A DNA stretch of 64,000 nucleotides from Sulfurimonas sp. (GTDB taxonomy: Bacteria > Campylobacterota > Campylobacteria > Campylobacterales > Sulfurimonadaceae): contig NZ_JAQTLH010000003.1 of the NCBI RefSeq assembly GCF_028714975.1, positions 124,001 through 188,000 of the forward strand, in the 5' to 3' direction. A program made the translations under genes and the position numbers. Shown piece by piece: positions 1 to 10,310 of the stretch; position 1 is the stretch's first letter; each line of letters opens with the position of its first letter. Under the pieces are notes generated by a model. That model was not told the origin of the DNA, did not search any database, and saw nothing but the letters and a program-made list of their open reading frames with translations.

Positions 1-609
1 AGGCTTTGAACCGAAAAACCCCCTATATGAGGAAAGGGGTGAGGGATGGGGCGACTTTAATATAAGATGTTTTTTTGCATCAATGAGCGAAGCTTTTGCA
101 CCTGCCGGACTTCCCCATAGTATAAAAACTAAATTCTCTTTTTGCTCACTAAGCAGTCTGATAACAGAATCCGTAAATATCTCCCAACCCCTGCTTTTAT
201 GTGAATTTGCCTCACTCGCTCTTACCGTTAAAACGGTATTTAGCAAAAACACCCCCTCTTTTGCCCAGCTTATCAAATTTCCGCTCTTTGGCATAGTACA
301 ACCAATATCATCACGAAGCTCTTTAAAAATATTTTGAAGCGACGGCGGAAATGGCACTCCGTCATTTACCGAAAATGCAAGTCCGTGTGCTTGATTTGCC
401 CCATGATACGGGTCTTGTCCTAAAATCACAACCTTTACATTCCCAAAAGGAGTATTGTTAAATGCAGCAAAAATATTTGAACCATGAGGATATATGTTAT
501 GTTTTTGTTTCTCCTCAACCAAAAACTCTTTTAACTCGTTAAAATACGGTTTTTGGAACTCATCAAAAAGAACTTCTCTCCAACTGCTCTCTATCTTAGG
601 GTCTATCAT
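1..609 (-). CDS. ung: Uracil-DNA glycosylase (C-terminus beyond window)
   Basis: Removes uracil from DNA as the first step of base-excision repair. The reading frame is open from an ATG at 609 to the first base of the window, giving 203 codons, so only the last residues are missing. Visible family motifs are the catalytic water-activating segment GQDPYHG, the LLNTVLTVR stretch, and the DNA-intercalating HPSPLSSYRGFFGSKP segment at the end. It lies 29 bases downstream of mfd on the same strand and probably ends the same operon, which puts two DNA repair functions side by side. Confidence 0.95.
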   Translation of the reverse strand, partial: MIDPKIESSWREVLFDEFQKPYFNELKEFLVEEKQKHNIYPHGSNIFAAFNNTPFGNVKVVILGQDPYHGANQAHGLAFSVNDGVPFPPSLQNIFKELRDDIGCTMPKSGNLISWAKEGVFLLNTVLTVRASEANSHKSRGWEIFTDSVIRLLSEQKENLVFILWGSPAGAKASLIDAKKHLILKSPHPSPLSSYRGFFGSKP

Positions 610-638
610 TTTTTCTCCATTATAACTTCAATGTTCAT

Positions 639-3605
639 TTACGCCCTCAAATACAAAAGTACTGCTTTTATGATGTCGTCGTCATCTTTTGAGTCAGATT
701 TTATGGTTGTTTTTTTATCGTCACTCTGCGTGATTGTTATGTTTTGCCCGTAGTTTGAGATGATTTTTATCTTCTTTTGCAGACATAAAAGCTTGATAAC
801 CATCAGTTCAAAGAACTGCTTGCTCGGGGTGTCAAGCTCGCCGAAACGGTCTATTACCTCTTCTTGTATCTCATATATCTCTACCACTTTTTCACAGGCA
901 GATAAACGCCTGTAGATGTCGAGACGAAGTCTGTCCTCTTTTACTACCTCATCGGATATATAAGCGGAAATGGTGAGTTTTATGTCTACTTTGAACTTTT
1001 CTACTTGGACATGATTGCTTAGAAGTTTGATGGCATCTTCTAACATCCTCAAATAAAGTGAATAACCGATATTTTTTATATGTCCGCTTTGGGCATCTCC
1101 GACTAAGTTTCCGCCGCCTCTTATCTCTAAGTCATGGTACGCTAAAGCAGAACCGCTTCCAAGGTATGAGTTTGATTCTAACGCAAGAAGTCTTTTTTTT
1201 GCCTCGTCGGTTAAAACTTCTTTATCATTTACCACAAAGTAGGCAAATCCCTCAACGCTTCCTCTGCCGACTCTTCCGCGGAGTTGGTGTAAATCCGCCA
1301 TTCCAAACCTGTCTGCACCGTCCACGATGATGGTATTTACACGAGGCATATGGATACCTGATTCGATGATGGAGGTTGCAAGCATTAGGTCATATTCGCC
1401 TGCTTCAAACTTTAAAAGCTCTTTTTCAGTATCGGTTGCAGATATTTTTGAGTGAAGCATAACGACTCTTAACTCCGGCAGTATCGCTTTTAATTCGCCG
1501 TACTTTATAGGCATATGGTCTATGGAGTTATGTACATAAAATATCTGTCCGCCACGGCGAATCTCGCGTAAAATCACCTCTTTTATGAGTTTTTCTTCAT
1601 ACTCTTTTACAAAAGTTCTAACCGGTTCTCTCTCGCTTGGCGGAGTAAGCAGCTGCGACATAGTTTTAATGGAGCTTAGAGCTTGATTGAGTGAACGGGG
1701 AATCGGGGTAGCACTCATGGAAAGAAGATGAACATTGTGATAAAGCTCTTTTATCTTCTCTTTTTGTTTTACCCCGAACTTATGCTCCTCATCTATGATG
1801 ACGACTCCTAGATTTTTAAAGTCCAAATCAAAAAGTGCATGAGTTCCCACAACAGCATCTAAAATCCCATCTCTAAGTGCTTTTATGATGTTTGTTTTAT
1901 CTTTTGCGCTTACAAATCTATCCAGCTTTGCAACTCTTATGCCAAGCGCATCAAACCTTTGCGATAAAGAGCGGTAGTGTTGTGCAGAGAGAAGAGTAGT
2001 CGGGACGATTAGAGCCGACTGAAAGCCTGATTTGTATGCTGCATAAATAGTATTCATCGCAACTTCAGTTTTACCAAATCCCACATCACCGCTTAGAAGC
2101 CTATCCATGATGTGACCTGAACTCATTTGAGCGATTATCTCATCTATGGCGGTTATCTGATCATCCGTATAAAGAAAGCCCGACAACTTTTGAAACGCTT
2201 TTAGTTCGTTCTCATCTACGCTGATTTTCGGCGCTTTTATAAGCTCTCTTGCGGCTGCAGTGTTTACAATCTGCCCTGCAATCTCCATAAGGCGTTTTCT
2301 CACACTCTCTTTGAGTTTGCCGAAACTCCCTTTGCCGAGTCTGTCTAACTCAGGAGTTGAGCCGCCTGAAGCTATGTAGCGGTCTATATAGTCGATATTT
2401 TCAACAGGGAGCAGTATCTTATCGTCACCTACATATTTTATAACGATAAAATCTTTCACACCGCCTAAAATCTCTGTCTTTTCAATCCCCTCAAAAATGC
2501 CCACACCGTAATCTTCATGCACGACATAATCACCGACTTTTAAATCATCTAAAAGTATGGAGCTTTTTCGTCTGCGTCTAAATTTATCCGGTTTGTTGAG
2601 AGAAATAACAAGCTCGTCTTTGTCTATGATGTTTAAAACATAGGGAGCATAGATAATTTTGATACCTTTTGTATCGTAAAGTCTAGCTTGTTTTACAACC
2701 GCTTCATTAGATGCGATAACGGTTATCTTTTTCTCTTTATGAACGGTTATCAGTGCCATGGCATCAGTAACCGCCAACTCTTTGCACTCATCGTTCTGCG
2801 GCAAAATATCTAAGTTAAAACATTCACGACTAAGCATCGGGTTATTAAGCGCATAGGCATCAACTAGAAGTGCATCTAAATTTCGTATGAGTTTTGCATT
2901 TTTGCCGACTAAAAAGTTCGATGCTTTTTCACCCAGATACCAAAGCCCAAGAGAAGCTATATCGTATGAGAGAGAGTTAAACTCGCTCTTTTGCACTCTC
3001 TCATTTAAAGAGTTAAAGTTATCTTCATCAAGTGAGAAAAATGCCGGATTTACCTCTACGCTCTCTAGCTCCTCACCCTGTGTTCTTTGTGACTCTAGCT
3101 CAAAATATTTTATCTGCTCTATCTCATCATCAAAAAGTGAGATGCGAAGCGGCATTTTACTTGCAGGTGGATAGATATCTATGATGTCTCCACGAAAGGA
3201 AATCTCACCCTCTACCTCTACCATATCTACAAAGCTGTATCCCCAAAAAAGCACCTGCTCTTTAAATTTTTTTAGCTCTATCTTTGAACCAAATTCTATC
3301 GTTGTACTCTTTAACAGCTCCTCGTTTGGAAGATGAAAAAGGAGTGTTTTTAACGGGGATATAATAAGTGGCTTCTTTTTTGAGGCATAGTAACGCTTAA
3401 GAGATGAAAAAAGTTCATGAAGCTCCTCTTTATAAACTCTTAAATCATCTCCAAACGATGCTCTAAAATCGGGAAAAACAACAACATCTCTGCCATAAAA
3501 TTTGGCAACGCTCTGAAGCTCAACCGACTCTTTATGGTCTTGACAGATAAGAACATCAAGATTTTGACCTTTTTTAAAATAGTCAAATAGTATATTTTGC
3601 GACAT
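639..3605 (-). CDS. mfd: Transcription-repair coupling factor Mfd
   Basis: A DNA translocase that removes RNA polymerase stalled at lesions and recruits UvrA. At 988 residues it is shorter than the E. coli protein (about 1150), which I believe is usual in this group. In order it shows a UvrB-like N-terminal region, a CarD-like RNA-polymerase interaction domain (VGDYVVHEDYGVGIFEGIEK), helicase motif I (GDVGFGKTEVA), motif II DEEH, motif VI (QLRGRVGRG), and a C-terminal TRCF domain with the ISDEVVKEDRLRLDIYRRL segment. It starts at an ATG inside the 3' end of folC (23-base overlap), which suggests translational coupling. Confidence 0.96.
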   Translation of the reverse strand: MSQNILFDYFKKGQNLDVLICQDHKESVELQSVAKFYGRDVVVFPDFRASFGDDLRVYKEELHELFSSLKRYYASKKKPLIISPLKTLLFHLPNEELLKSTTIEFGSKIELKKFKEQVLFWGYSFVDMVEVEGEISFRGDIIDIYPPASKMPLRISLFDDEIEQIKYFELESQRTQGEELESVEVNPAFFSLDEDNFNSLNERVQKSEFNSLSYDIASLGLWYLGEKASNFLVGKNAKLIRNLDALLVDAYALNNPMLSRECFNLDILPQNDECKELAVTDAMALITVHKEKKITVIASNEAVVKQARLYDTKGIKIIYAPYVLNIIDKDELVISLNKPDKFRRRRKSSILLDDLKVGDYVVHEDYGVGIFEGIEKTEILGGVKDFIVIKYVGDDKILLPVENIDYIDRYIASGGSTPELDRLGKGSFGKLKESVRKRLMEIAGQIVNTAAARELIKAPKISVDENELKAFQKLSGFLYTDDQITAIDEIIAQMSSGHIMDRLLSGDVGFGKTEVAMNTIYAAYKSGFQSALIVPTTLLSAQHYRSLSQRFDALGIRVAKLDRFVSAKDKTNIIKALRDGILDAVVGTHALFDLDFKNLGVVIIDEEHKFGVKQKEKIKELYHNVHLLSMSATPIPRSLNQALSSIKTMSQLLTPPSEREPVRTFVKEYEEKLIKEVILREIRRGGQIFYVHNSIDHMPIKYGELKAILPELRVVMLHSKISATDTEKELLKFEAGEYDLMLATSIIESGIHMPRVNTIIVDGADRFGMADLHQLRGRVGRGSVEGFAYFVVNDKEVLTDEAKKRLLALESNSYLGSGSALAYHDLEIRGGGNLVGDAQSGHIKNIGYSLYLRMLEDAIKLLSNHVQVEKFKVDIKLTISAYISDEVVKEDRLRLDIYRRLSACEKVVEIYEIQEEVIDRFGELDTPSKQFFELMVIKLLCLQKKIKIISNYGQNITITQSDDKKTTIKSDSKDDDDIIKAVLLYLRA

Positions 3606-4740
3606 CTATATGCTCCTTCAAAAACTTCTCTGCAACGCTAAAAGAGCCAAAAACCAGATAGTTTTGCTCATTCTTTATCTCTTTAAAAATCGTATGTTTT
3701 ATGCTCAAATCATCAAGCGCTTTTTGGATTTTTTCTATATCTTCAACTCTTTGATTAACAACTTCTATAATTTCTACGCTTACAATAACGGGCTTTAAAA
3801 TCAAGAGTATCTCATGATAGTTTTTATCTCTGTAACTGTTGTATATTAGCGTAAATTTTTGCCCCATTAACGCCTCTGCTATGCTTGAAGCGGCAAGTGC
3901 GTTATGTCCCACATCAACTATAACATTTTTGGAAACTCGGCTCAGTCGCCCAAAAAGCGTTGCATTTTTAAAGTCACTTACTTTGTAACTTACGCCTAAA
4001 AATTTCAAAGCCGAAATGCTAAGAGAAAGATTTTGCGCAAGATATGGAGCTAAAAACAGCTCTTTGCTTATCGCTAAAATATTTTTTTTGTCATCTTCTT
4101 CTAAAAGATTATCAACTCTATAAATATTTTTATCGACTAAACTTTTAGCTACTTCGTAAACCTCGCTAAATCGTTGATTTGCCATTATCGCACTGTTTTG
4201 GATAGCATTTAATTTTGTTGTTGCGATTTGCGATATGTCACTGCCTAAAAATGCCTCATGGTCATAGGCAATAGGTGTTACAAGAGTTAGTATTTTTGGG
4301 AAAACAGCCGTTGCATCATGCTCACCGCCAAGCCCTGCTTCCATAATAACAAACTCACACTCTTTAAAAATTATCATAGCAAGAAGTGTCGTGTACTCGA
4401 AATAACTAAGCTTCTTTGCATCATCTTTACTTAAAAGCTTTTGCAACTCCTCGTGAGCATTTTGCAACTCTTTATTGCTTGCATTTTCCCCGTTAATCCA
4501 TATTCTCTCGTTAAACTCTAAAATATGCGGTGAAGTGTAATGTCCGACGCTGCAAGCATTTGCAAAAAGTGCGGTTGCCAAAAAGCGCCCCGTAGTACCT
4601 TTACCGTTTGTACCGATTATGTGGATGATTTTTGGAATTTTTAAAGAGTGTTTTATCTTCTCATATACTCGCGGCATTCGCGAGTAATCTATTTCATCGT
4701 AGTAGAGCGGTTTAGCGTTTAAATAATCTTGGAGGCTCAC
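3583..4740 (-). CDS. folC: Folylpolyglutamate/dihydrofolate synthase
   Basis: An ATP-dependent ligase of the Mur-ligase fold that adds glutamate to dihydropteroate and to folates. The P-loop IIGTNGKGTTGRFLA is near residue 40, the FIMEAGLGGEHDAT segment is in the middle, and VDVGHNALA lies in the C-terminal domain. The length of 385 residues is normal. The start is GTG at 4740, which overlaps the stop of the upstream diguanylate cyclase gene as GTGA. The gene overlaps mfd by 23 bases at its 3' end. Whether it is monofunctional or bifunctional cannot be told from sequence alone. Confidence 0.93.
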   Translation of the reverse strand: MSLQDYLNAKPLYYDEIDYSRMPRVYEKIKHSLKIPKIIHIIGTNGKGTTGRFLATALFANACSVGHYTSPHILEFNERIWINGENASNKELQNAHEELQKLLSKDDAKKLSYFEYTTLLAMIIFKECEFVIMEAGLGGEHDATAVFPKILTLVTPIAYDHEAFLGSDISQIATTKLNAIQNSAIMANQRFSEVYEVAKSLVDKNIYRVDNLLEEDDKKNILAISKELFLAPYLAQNLSLSISALKFLGVSYKVSDFKNATLFGRLSRVSKNVIVDVGHNALAASSIAEALMGQKFTLIYNSYRDKNYHEILLILKPVIVSVEIIEVVNQRVEDIEKIQKALDDLSIKHTIFKEIKNEQNYLVFGSFSVAEKFLKEHIDVAKYTI

Positions 4741-6278
4741 TTACTTACTACTCTATCTCTACCGTCTTTTTTAGCTTTATATAAAAACTCATCGGAGGTT
4801 TTTAGTAAATTTTGAAGTGAAAAATTTGATTTTCTATCGCTAACTCCGCAACTAACCGTAACTTCTATACGACTATCTTTGTACATAAAGCGAGCATTTT
4901 TAACTTTTTTTCTAACTTTCTCGGCAAATATTACCCCGCCGCCCACATCAGTTTCACCAAGAATCGCTATAAACTCTTCACCGCCGAATCTTCCTATTGT
5001 ATCAACGCTTCTTGCTTCATTTTTCAATATGTTTGCAAAGGCAAGAAGTACGGCATCACCCGCATCATGCCCATAAGTATCATTAACTGCCTTAAAATAA
5101 TCAAGATCAAAAAATACAACGACAAAATTGCGTCCATATCTCTGAAATTCTGCCTCTTTATTCTTTATAAATTCATCTATTGCCCGTTTGTTATACAACT
5201 TTGTTAAAAAATCTTCTTTAGACTCTTCTTTGGCGCGCTCAAGCTCTTGCTCTAAATATTCTATTTTTTTACTTAATGCACCGACTTCGCTATTATGTTT
5301 TTTCAAATCTCTAGTTAGTGCTTGAGTATTCTCCTCCAGTGCTACTGCTATGGTATATAATTTTTTATGTGCAATGCTAAAATTTATATCCGTACTTTCA
5401 TTGTAGCTCTCAAGCTCTTTTTTTATCTTTTGTATCTCTACCGTTGAGCTATCCGAACTCTCTATCATCTCTATCAATCTAAGAGACAATTTATCTAAAA
5501 CACCGTCAATTGACTCTATCATATCTTTAACACTCTGTTTATCAAGTGCTATTCTTAAAGAGATTGCCGATTTTATCTCAGACTCAATCGTCGCGCTCTC
5601 AAGAAGTGCAGGATTGTCTTTAATTTTTTGACTAATTTGCGCTATTTTATCGTTTACGCTTGAAGCGATAGAGGGAACAAACGATGAAACCAAAAGAGAT
5701 GCGATGATAGAAAAATCCGCGGAGCCTGATGCTTTTTCATAACCGTCTAGCCTTAAATTTTGAATACTTTTTTTAAGATCCTTGCTATCTATATCACCGA
5801 AAGTTTTTAACTTTTGCAAAAATGTATCATCATATGTATTTGTAAAATTAATCCACAACTGTCTATATTGATCTATTTCGGCAACAGTAGCCTCTCGGCT
5901 TAAAAGCTCCGTGCTTCTTTTTGACAACTCCGCTGCTTCTTTATTATGAAGCATTTCAACAACTTGAAGCACTCTTTTTGTAAATTGAATTTGCGATTCT
6001 AAGAGGTTTGAGCAGTGTGACGGATTAGTTCTATTTAGTTTTGAAACTAAAAAGCGTGCTAACTCAGGCATACTTTTAATATGATATTTTTTTAACTCAT
6101 TTTGAAACTCTTTGTTAAGAGTTGCGGTAAATTTTTCTAAATGCGTACAATCTTCCGTCGTAAAGCCCGCTTTAGAAGCCTCTTTACAAAAGGCTTCGGC
6201 ATAAAAATCAGGCGTTAAAAGCTTGCCTTCTAACTCTAATCTTTTAACGGCATTTTTAATGATAGCTTGAATATTCAT
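4737..6278 (-). CDS. GGDEF-domain diguanylate cyclase
   Basis: Makes cyclic di-GMP from two GTP. I place the start at the ATG at 6278 because AGGAG lies just upstream. The longer frame to 6389 would run deep into lptE and has no such site. This gives 513 residues. The first ~340 are mostly helical with no membrane segment, ending in a coiled coil of about 35 residues before the GGDEF domain. The active-site loop is GGEEF at about 432-436. An inhibitory-site RxxD (RSVD, R423) lies five residues before it, so product inhibition is expected. The protein is probably cytoplasmic. Its position inside a housekeeping operon implies constant expression. Confidence 0.92.
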   Translation of the reverse strand: MNIQAIIKNAVKRLELEGKLLTPDFYAEAFCKEASKAGFTTEDCTHLEKFTATLNKEFQNELKKYHIKSMPELARFLVSKLNRTNPSHCSNLLESQIQFTKRVLQVVEMLHNKEAAELSKRSTELLSREATVAEIDQYRQLWINFTNTYDDTFLQKLKTFGDIDSKDLKKSIQNLRLDGYEKASGSADFSIIASLLVSSFVPSIASSVNDKIAQISQKIKDNPALLESATIESEIKSAISLRIALDKQSVKDMIESIDGVLDKLSLRLIEMIESSDSSTVEIQKIKKELESYNESTDINFSIAHKKLYTIAVALEENTQALTRDLKKHNSEVGALSKKIEYLEQELERAKEESKEDFLTKLYNKRAIDEFIKNKEAEFQRYGRNFVVVFFDLDYFKAVNDTYGHDAGDAVLLAFANILKNEARSVDTIGRFGGEEFIAILGETDVGGGVIFAEKVRKKVKNARFMYKDSRIEVTVSCGVSDRKSNFSLQNLLKTSDEFLYKAKKDGRDRVVSK

Positions 6279-6303
6279 AGCCTCTCCTACTAATAAAATC
6301 TCA

Positions 6304-6828
6304 TTATTTTTTAGCTCTTGCTCCCTCTGCAGAAACTTGTGCGACAAATGAATTAAGAGCTTTTTGTGCAGCAAATCCAATAGCTTCATATCTCTCTTGA
6401 TCGGTCACGATTGCATTGGGTGCTACTGAGAAATCATAAAATCCTCTTGTATTATAGCTTTTTGACTCATCTTTAGTCTGTTTGGTAATATTCAAAATAA
6501 CGCTCATTCTATAACCCGTTACAAAACCGTTTTTATCATAAACAATCGGCGAATAAGCCGGTGAAACAATTTTTATAACAAGATGGCTGTCTGAAACTGA
6601 TTTATCTACCAATGATGCTTGAAAAACTTGTATAACAGCCCTATCAACCGCATCTTTTATAAAAACCGTATTTTCAGGATCTTGTAAAGAGATAATTACA
6701 TTTGTACTTATCTTCTCCCCCATGGCATCTCGAGAAAATTTAGCACTCGGCTTGTATCCGCATCCGTTTATTGCACCTAGAATTAAAAAAAATAAAAGAA
6801 GCCTTTTGATATTTGAAACAGTTTTCAA
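6304..6828 (-). CDS. lptE: LPS-assembly lipoprotein LptE-like
   Basis: Probable outer-membrane lipoprotein that plugs LptD during delivery of lipopolysaccharide. The 174-residue protein begins with a lipoprotein signal ending in a lipobox (AINGC, cysteine near residue 23), then GYKPSAKF, the usual GY start of mature LptE proteins. The remainder has the alternating strand and helix pattern of the family but little sequence identity that I can recognise. The start is TTG at 6828 with AAGGA five bases upstream. Support for the name comes mainly from position directly after leuS, a widely conserved arrangement. Confidence 0.8.
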   Translation of the reverse strand: MKTVSNIKRLLLFFLILGAINGCGYKPSAKFSRDAMGEKISTNVIISLQDPENTVFIKDAVDRAVIQVFQASLVDKSVSDSHLVIKIVSPAYSPIVYDKNGFVTGYRMSVILNITKQTKDESKSYNTRGFYDFSVAPNAIVTDQERYEAIGFAAQKALNSFVAQVSAEGARAKK

Positions 6829-6829
6829 A

Positions 6830-9280
6830 TTAATCCTTGATTACCAAATTTACTAATTTTTTAGGAACTACTATCTCTTTAACTATGGTTTTTCCCTCTA
6901 GCCATTTTGCAGCACTCTCTTTTGCAATTTTCATGATATTTTCTTGCGACTCATCAGATGCAACTTCTATCTCTGTTCTTGCCTTTCCATTTATGGAAAC
7001 TCCCAAGATTATAACATTTTCAACAAAGACCTCTTCTAAAACTCTCTGCGAAGTCAAATTTTTAAGCGAAAAATATTCACTGCTTATCTCAGAACACACA
7101 TGCGGAATTACGGGTTCCATAATGGAAGTAAGTATCCAGTAGCCCTCGCTCCAAACATCACTATTGCTCTGAGCATTAAGAGCATTCATAGCTTCCATAA
7201 CACCGGCTATCATTGTGTTAAAAGTATATTTTTCGCCGTAAACATCATTTGCACGAACAAGTGCTTCATAAACCTTTTTTCTCGCGAACTTTTCATCTTT
7301 GCTTAATGAGCCGTGATCTATTTGAGGAATACTATCTGTTTTTACGATATTTGAGCTTCTCTCATAAAATCTTTTTATAAACCTGTACGCTCCCTCGACG
7401 GCACTGTCATTCCACTCCAGCTCTTGCGTAGGAGGTGCTGCAAAGAGGATAAAAAGTCTAGCTGTATCCGCACCGTACTTCTCGATGATAGCATCAGGGT
7501 CAACCGTATTGCCTTTGGATTTGCTCATTTTTGCACCGTCTTTTAGCACCATCCCTTGAGTTAAAAGTTTGTTAAACGGTTCATCAAAACTGATATAGCC
7601 CAAATCGCGAAACACTTTTGTAAAAAATCTTGCGTACAAAAGATGTAAAATCGCATGTTCTATTCCGCCGATGTAATGATCTACCGACATCCAATACTCT
7701 ATCTGCTCTTTTGAAAATGCCTCGTCTTGCCAATTTTTAGGCGATGCACAAAAGCGTAAAAAGTACCAGCTAGACTCGACAAATGTATCCATAGTATCTG
7801 TTTCGCGAACAGCGTCTTTGCCGCAGGAAGGACATTTGCAATGTTTCCAAGTCGGATGTTTATCAAGCGGATTTCCCTCACCCGTAATTACGATATCTTC
7901 AGGAAGTGCAATCGGGAGGTTTTCTTTCTTCTCCATAACCAAACCGCAACTATCACAATGAACAAACGGAATAGGCGCACCCCAATATCTCTGACGGGAT
8001 ACTCCCCAATCTTTTAGTCTGAAATTTGTCTTTTTTGTGCCGATGTTTTGAGCTTCAAAATAGTCTATGATTTTGCCCTGAGCATCTTTAGAGTTTAGTC
8101 CGTTAAACGACTCCGAGTTAAACAGCTCTCCGACTTCGGTAAATGCTTTATCATCGCTCAAGTCACCGTTAAAAGGTTTTATAACTGCATTTATCGGTAA
8201 GTTATATTTTTTTGCAAAATCAAAATCTCTATCATCATGAGCCGGAACCGCCATAACTGCACCGCTTCCATAATCCATCAAAACAAAGTTGGCAACCCAA
8301 ATAGGAACCGATTTTTTAGTCAGCGGATGAGTAACATTTAGATTTAAAGAGACACCGCTCTTCTCTTTTTGTCTATCTATGGAAGATGTATTTTTCATCT
8401 CTTGGATTTTTATGATTGTATCATCATCTAAGAGTAAATTTTCAATCATGTAATTTACTATCTCATGTTCAGGTGCAAGAGCTGCGTAACTTACGCCATA
8501 AATGGTATCGGGACGAGTCGTAAATACTTCAAAACCGTCAAATTTATTGTTTAATCTCTCTCGCGAAGCTATATCAAAAGAAAATTTAAACTCCAAACCG
8601 TATGATTTGCCTATCCAGTTCTCCTGCATAGTTAAAACTTGTTTAGGCCAACCGCCCTCAAGTTTTGCCAAATCAGACAACAGTTCATCCCCATACTGTG
8701 TGATTTTAAAGTAGTACTGATTCATATCTTTTTTAACTACATTTGTGTCACATCTCCAGCAGCTTCCCTCTAAAACCTGTTCGTTTGCTAAAACGGTTTG
8801 ACAACTTGGGCACCAGTTTAAAAACCCTTTTTTACGATAAAGAAGCCCTTTTTCATACATATCGATGATAAAGCCCTGCTCAAACTTCGTGTAAAGTTCA
8901 TCGCTTGTTGCCAGTTCTCTCTCTTTTGAAAATGAGAAACCTAAAGATTTAAACTCGCCTTTCATGTAATCTATATTGCTATATGTCCATGTTTTAGGAT
9001 GTGAGCCGTTTTTAATAGCCGCATTTTCAGCAGGCATACCAAAACTGTCAAAACCGATAGGATGAAGAACATTAAAACCTTGCTGACGGTAGTATCTCGC
9101 AAATGCATCGCTTATAGTATAGTTTCTAACATGCCCCATATGAAGTCGTCCGCTTGGAAACGGGAACATACTTAAAATATATTTTTTTGCTTTTGTAAAA
9201 TCTTCGTTAGGTTCAAAACTGCCATTTTGAGCCCAGTACTCTTGCCACTTTTTCTCTAACTTTTTTGAACTATACTCCAA
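6830..9280 (-). CDS. leuS: Leucyl-tRNA synthetase
   Basis: A class I aminoacyl-tRNA synthetase that charges tRNA-Leu. At 816 residues it has the expected length. It shows the HIGH-type motif as HMGH ([16 protein letters not shown]), a zinc-ribbon insert with paired cysteines (CPSC...CWRC and CDSC...CPSC), the CP1 editing domain with the [10 protein letters not shown] segment, and the KMSKS motif intact ([16 protein letters not shown]). Translation begins at TTG 9280 behind AGGAG. It sits between secF (55-base gap) and lptE (one-base gap), so it is probably co-transcribed with the Sec genes. Confidence 0.98.
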   Translation of the reverse strand: MEYSSKKLEKKWQEYWAQNGSFEPNEDFTKAKKYILSMFPFPSGRLHMGHVRNYTISDAFARYYRQQGFNVLHPIGFDSFGMPAENAAIKNGSHPKTWTYSNIDYMKGEFKSLGFSFSKERELATSDELYTKFEQGFIIDMYEKGLLYRKKGFLNWCPSCQTVLANEQVLEGSCWRCDTNVVKKDMNQYYFKITQYGDELLSDLAKLEGGWPKQVLTMQENWIGKSYGLEFKFSFDIASRERLNNKFDGFEVFTTRPDTIYGVSYAALAPEHEIVNYMIENLLLDDDTIIKIQEMKNTSSIDRQKEKSGVSLNLNVTHPLTKKSVPIWVANFVLMDYGSGAVMAVPAHDDRDFDFAKKYNLPINAVIKPFNGDLSDDKAFTEVGELFNSESFNGLNSKDAQGKIIDYFEAQNIGTKKTNFRLKDWGVSRQRYWGAPIPFVHCDSCGLVMEKKENLPIALPEDIVITGEGNPLDKHPTWKHCKCPSCGKDAVRETDTMDTFVESSWYFLRFCASPKNWQDEAFSKEQIEYWMSVDHYIGGIEHAILHLLYARFFTKVFRDLGYISFDEPFNKLLTQGMVLKDGAKMSKSKGNTVDPDAIIEKYGADTARLFILFAAPPTQELEWNDSAVEGAYRFIKRFYERSSNIVKTDSIPQIDHGSLSKDEKFARKKVYEALVRANDVYGEKYTFNTMIAGVMEAMNALNAQSNSDVWSEGYWILTSIMEPVIPHVCSEISSEYFSLKNLTSQRVLEEVFVENVIILGVSINGKARTEIEVASDESQENIMKIAKESAAKWLEGKTIVKEIVVPKKLVNLVIKD

Positions 9281-9335
9281 AATATCTCCTAATACTCAAT
9301 CACGATTTTTTAACTCTTGTTCTGTAAATAAAATC

Positions 9336-10307
9336 TTACATAACTCCGGATTCAAACTGAGATCTCATTCTCTCTTTTTCTGCTTGAATTTTTACCTTAT
9401 CAGCCATTTTTTGACGATATGCCGCTACACTAAACCCAGTCCATACGACAAGCTGAGCAGCAACAAAGATTGAACTGTATGTTCCTATGACGACACCTAC
9501 TAACATCGGGAAACTAAATCCGAGCATTATGTCGCCGCCAAATAAAAAGAGAGTAAGAACAACAAAAAATACCGTCAAAGAGGTAAGAGTCGTACGAGAT
9601 TGCGTTCTAGAAACCGCTTCATTAATGATATGAACAAAATCTGCCTCTTTAGACTCTTCTATATGTTCGCGGACACGGTCATAAACGATAATAGTGTCAT
9701 GGATAGAGTAGCCCAAAATCATAAGCAGTGCCGCGACACTCTCTATATTAAAGTCAACTCCGAAATATGAAACAAATCCAAAAGTAATAACAATATCGTG
9801 AACAATAGCAATAATAGCAGCCAACGCAAAACGCCACTCATATCTAAATGTCACGGTTGCCATAATTGCCAATAGTGTTAATAAAAATGCGCTAAGACCT
9901 TTAACACGCAGTTCGTCTCCTACTTTTGGACCGACCATATCGACACGGCGAATCTCAAACTCACCCGTGCCTTTTAAAATCTCTTTAGTGGTATCGCCTA
10001 TATCATGACTTAAACCGACTGTAGATGAGGGAGTTTTAATAACTACCTCTTGCGATGAACCAAACTCGCTTACGCTTGCATGTTCAAAAAGTTCGCTCTT
10101 TTTAAGACTTTCGCGAATCTTATCAATCGGAGCATCACCCGTATATTTTACCTGAACAACCGTTCCTCCGGTAAAATCGATACCAAACGAAAACCCTTTT
10201 ATTGCAATAAGAGCAATTGAGATAAAAAATAGAACAAACGACGCAATAAAAAAGATTTTTCCTTTTCCTAAAAAATTATAAATCTTATCTTCTTTAAAAA
10301 GTTCCAT
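9336..10307 (-). CDS. secF: Protein translocase subunit SecF
   Basis: Inner-membrane partner of SecD that uses the proton gradient to help pull exported proteins through SecYEG. The 323-residue protein has TM1 near residues 15-38, the FGIDFTGGTVVQV segment typical of SecF directly after it, a periplasmic domain, and five C-terminal membrane segments with the SIHDTIIVYDRVRE motif. It begins three bases after the stop of secD, so the two are certainly co-expressed. Confidence 0.97.
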   Translation of the reverse strand: MELFKEDKIYNFLGKGKIFFIASFVLFFISIALIAIKGFSFGIDFTGGTVVQVKYTGDAPIDKIRESLKKSELFEHASVSEFGSSQEVVIKTPSSTVGLSHDIGDTTKEILKGTGEFEIRRVDMVGPKVGDELRVKGLSAFLLTLLAIMATVTFRYEWRFALAAIIAIVHDIVITFGFVSYFGVDFNIESVAALLMILGYSIHDTIIVYDRVREHIEESKEADFVHIINEAVSRTQSRTTLTSLTVFFVVLTLFLFGGDIMLGFSFPMLVGVVIGTYSSIFVAAQLVVWTGFSVAAYRQKMADKVKIQAEKERMRSQFESGVM

Positions 10308-10310
10308 AAG

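Noticed and set aside
80-96. Shared words CAATGAGCGAAG near 80 and near 57607 as a dispersed REP
   Set aside because: Both are inside coding sequence, are not palindromic and have different flanks; chance similarity.
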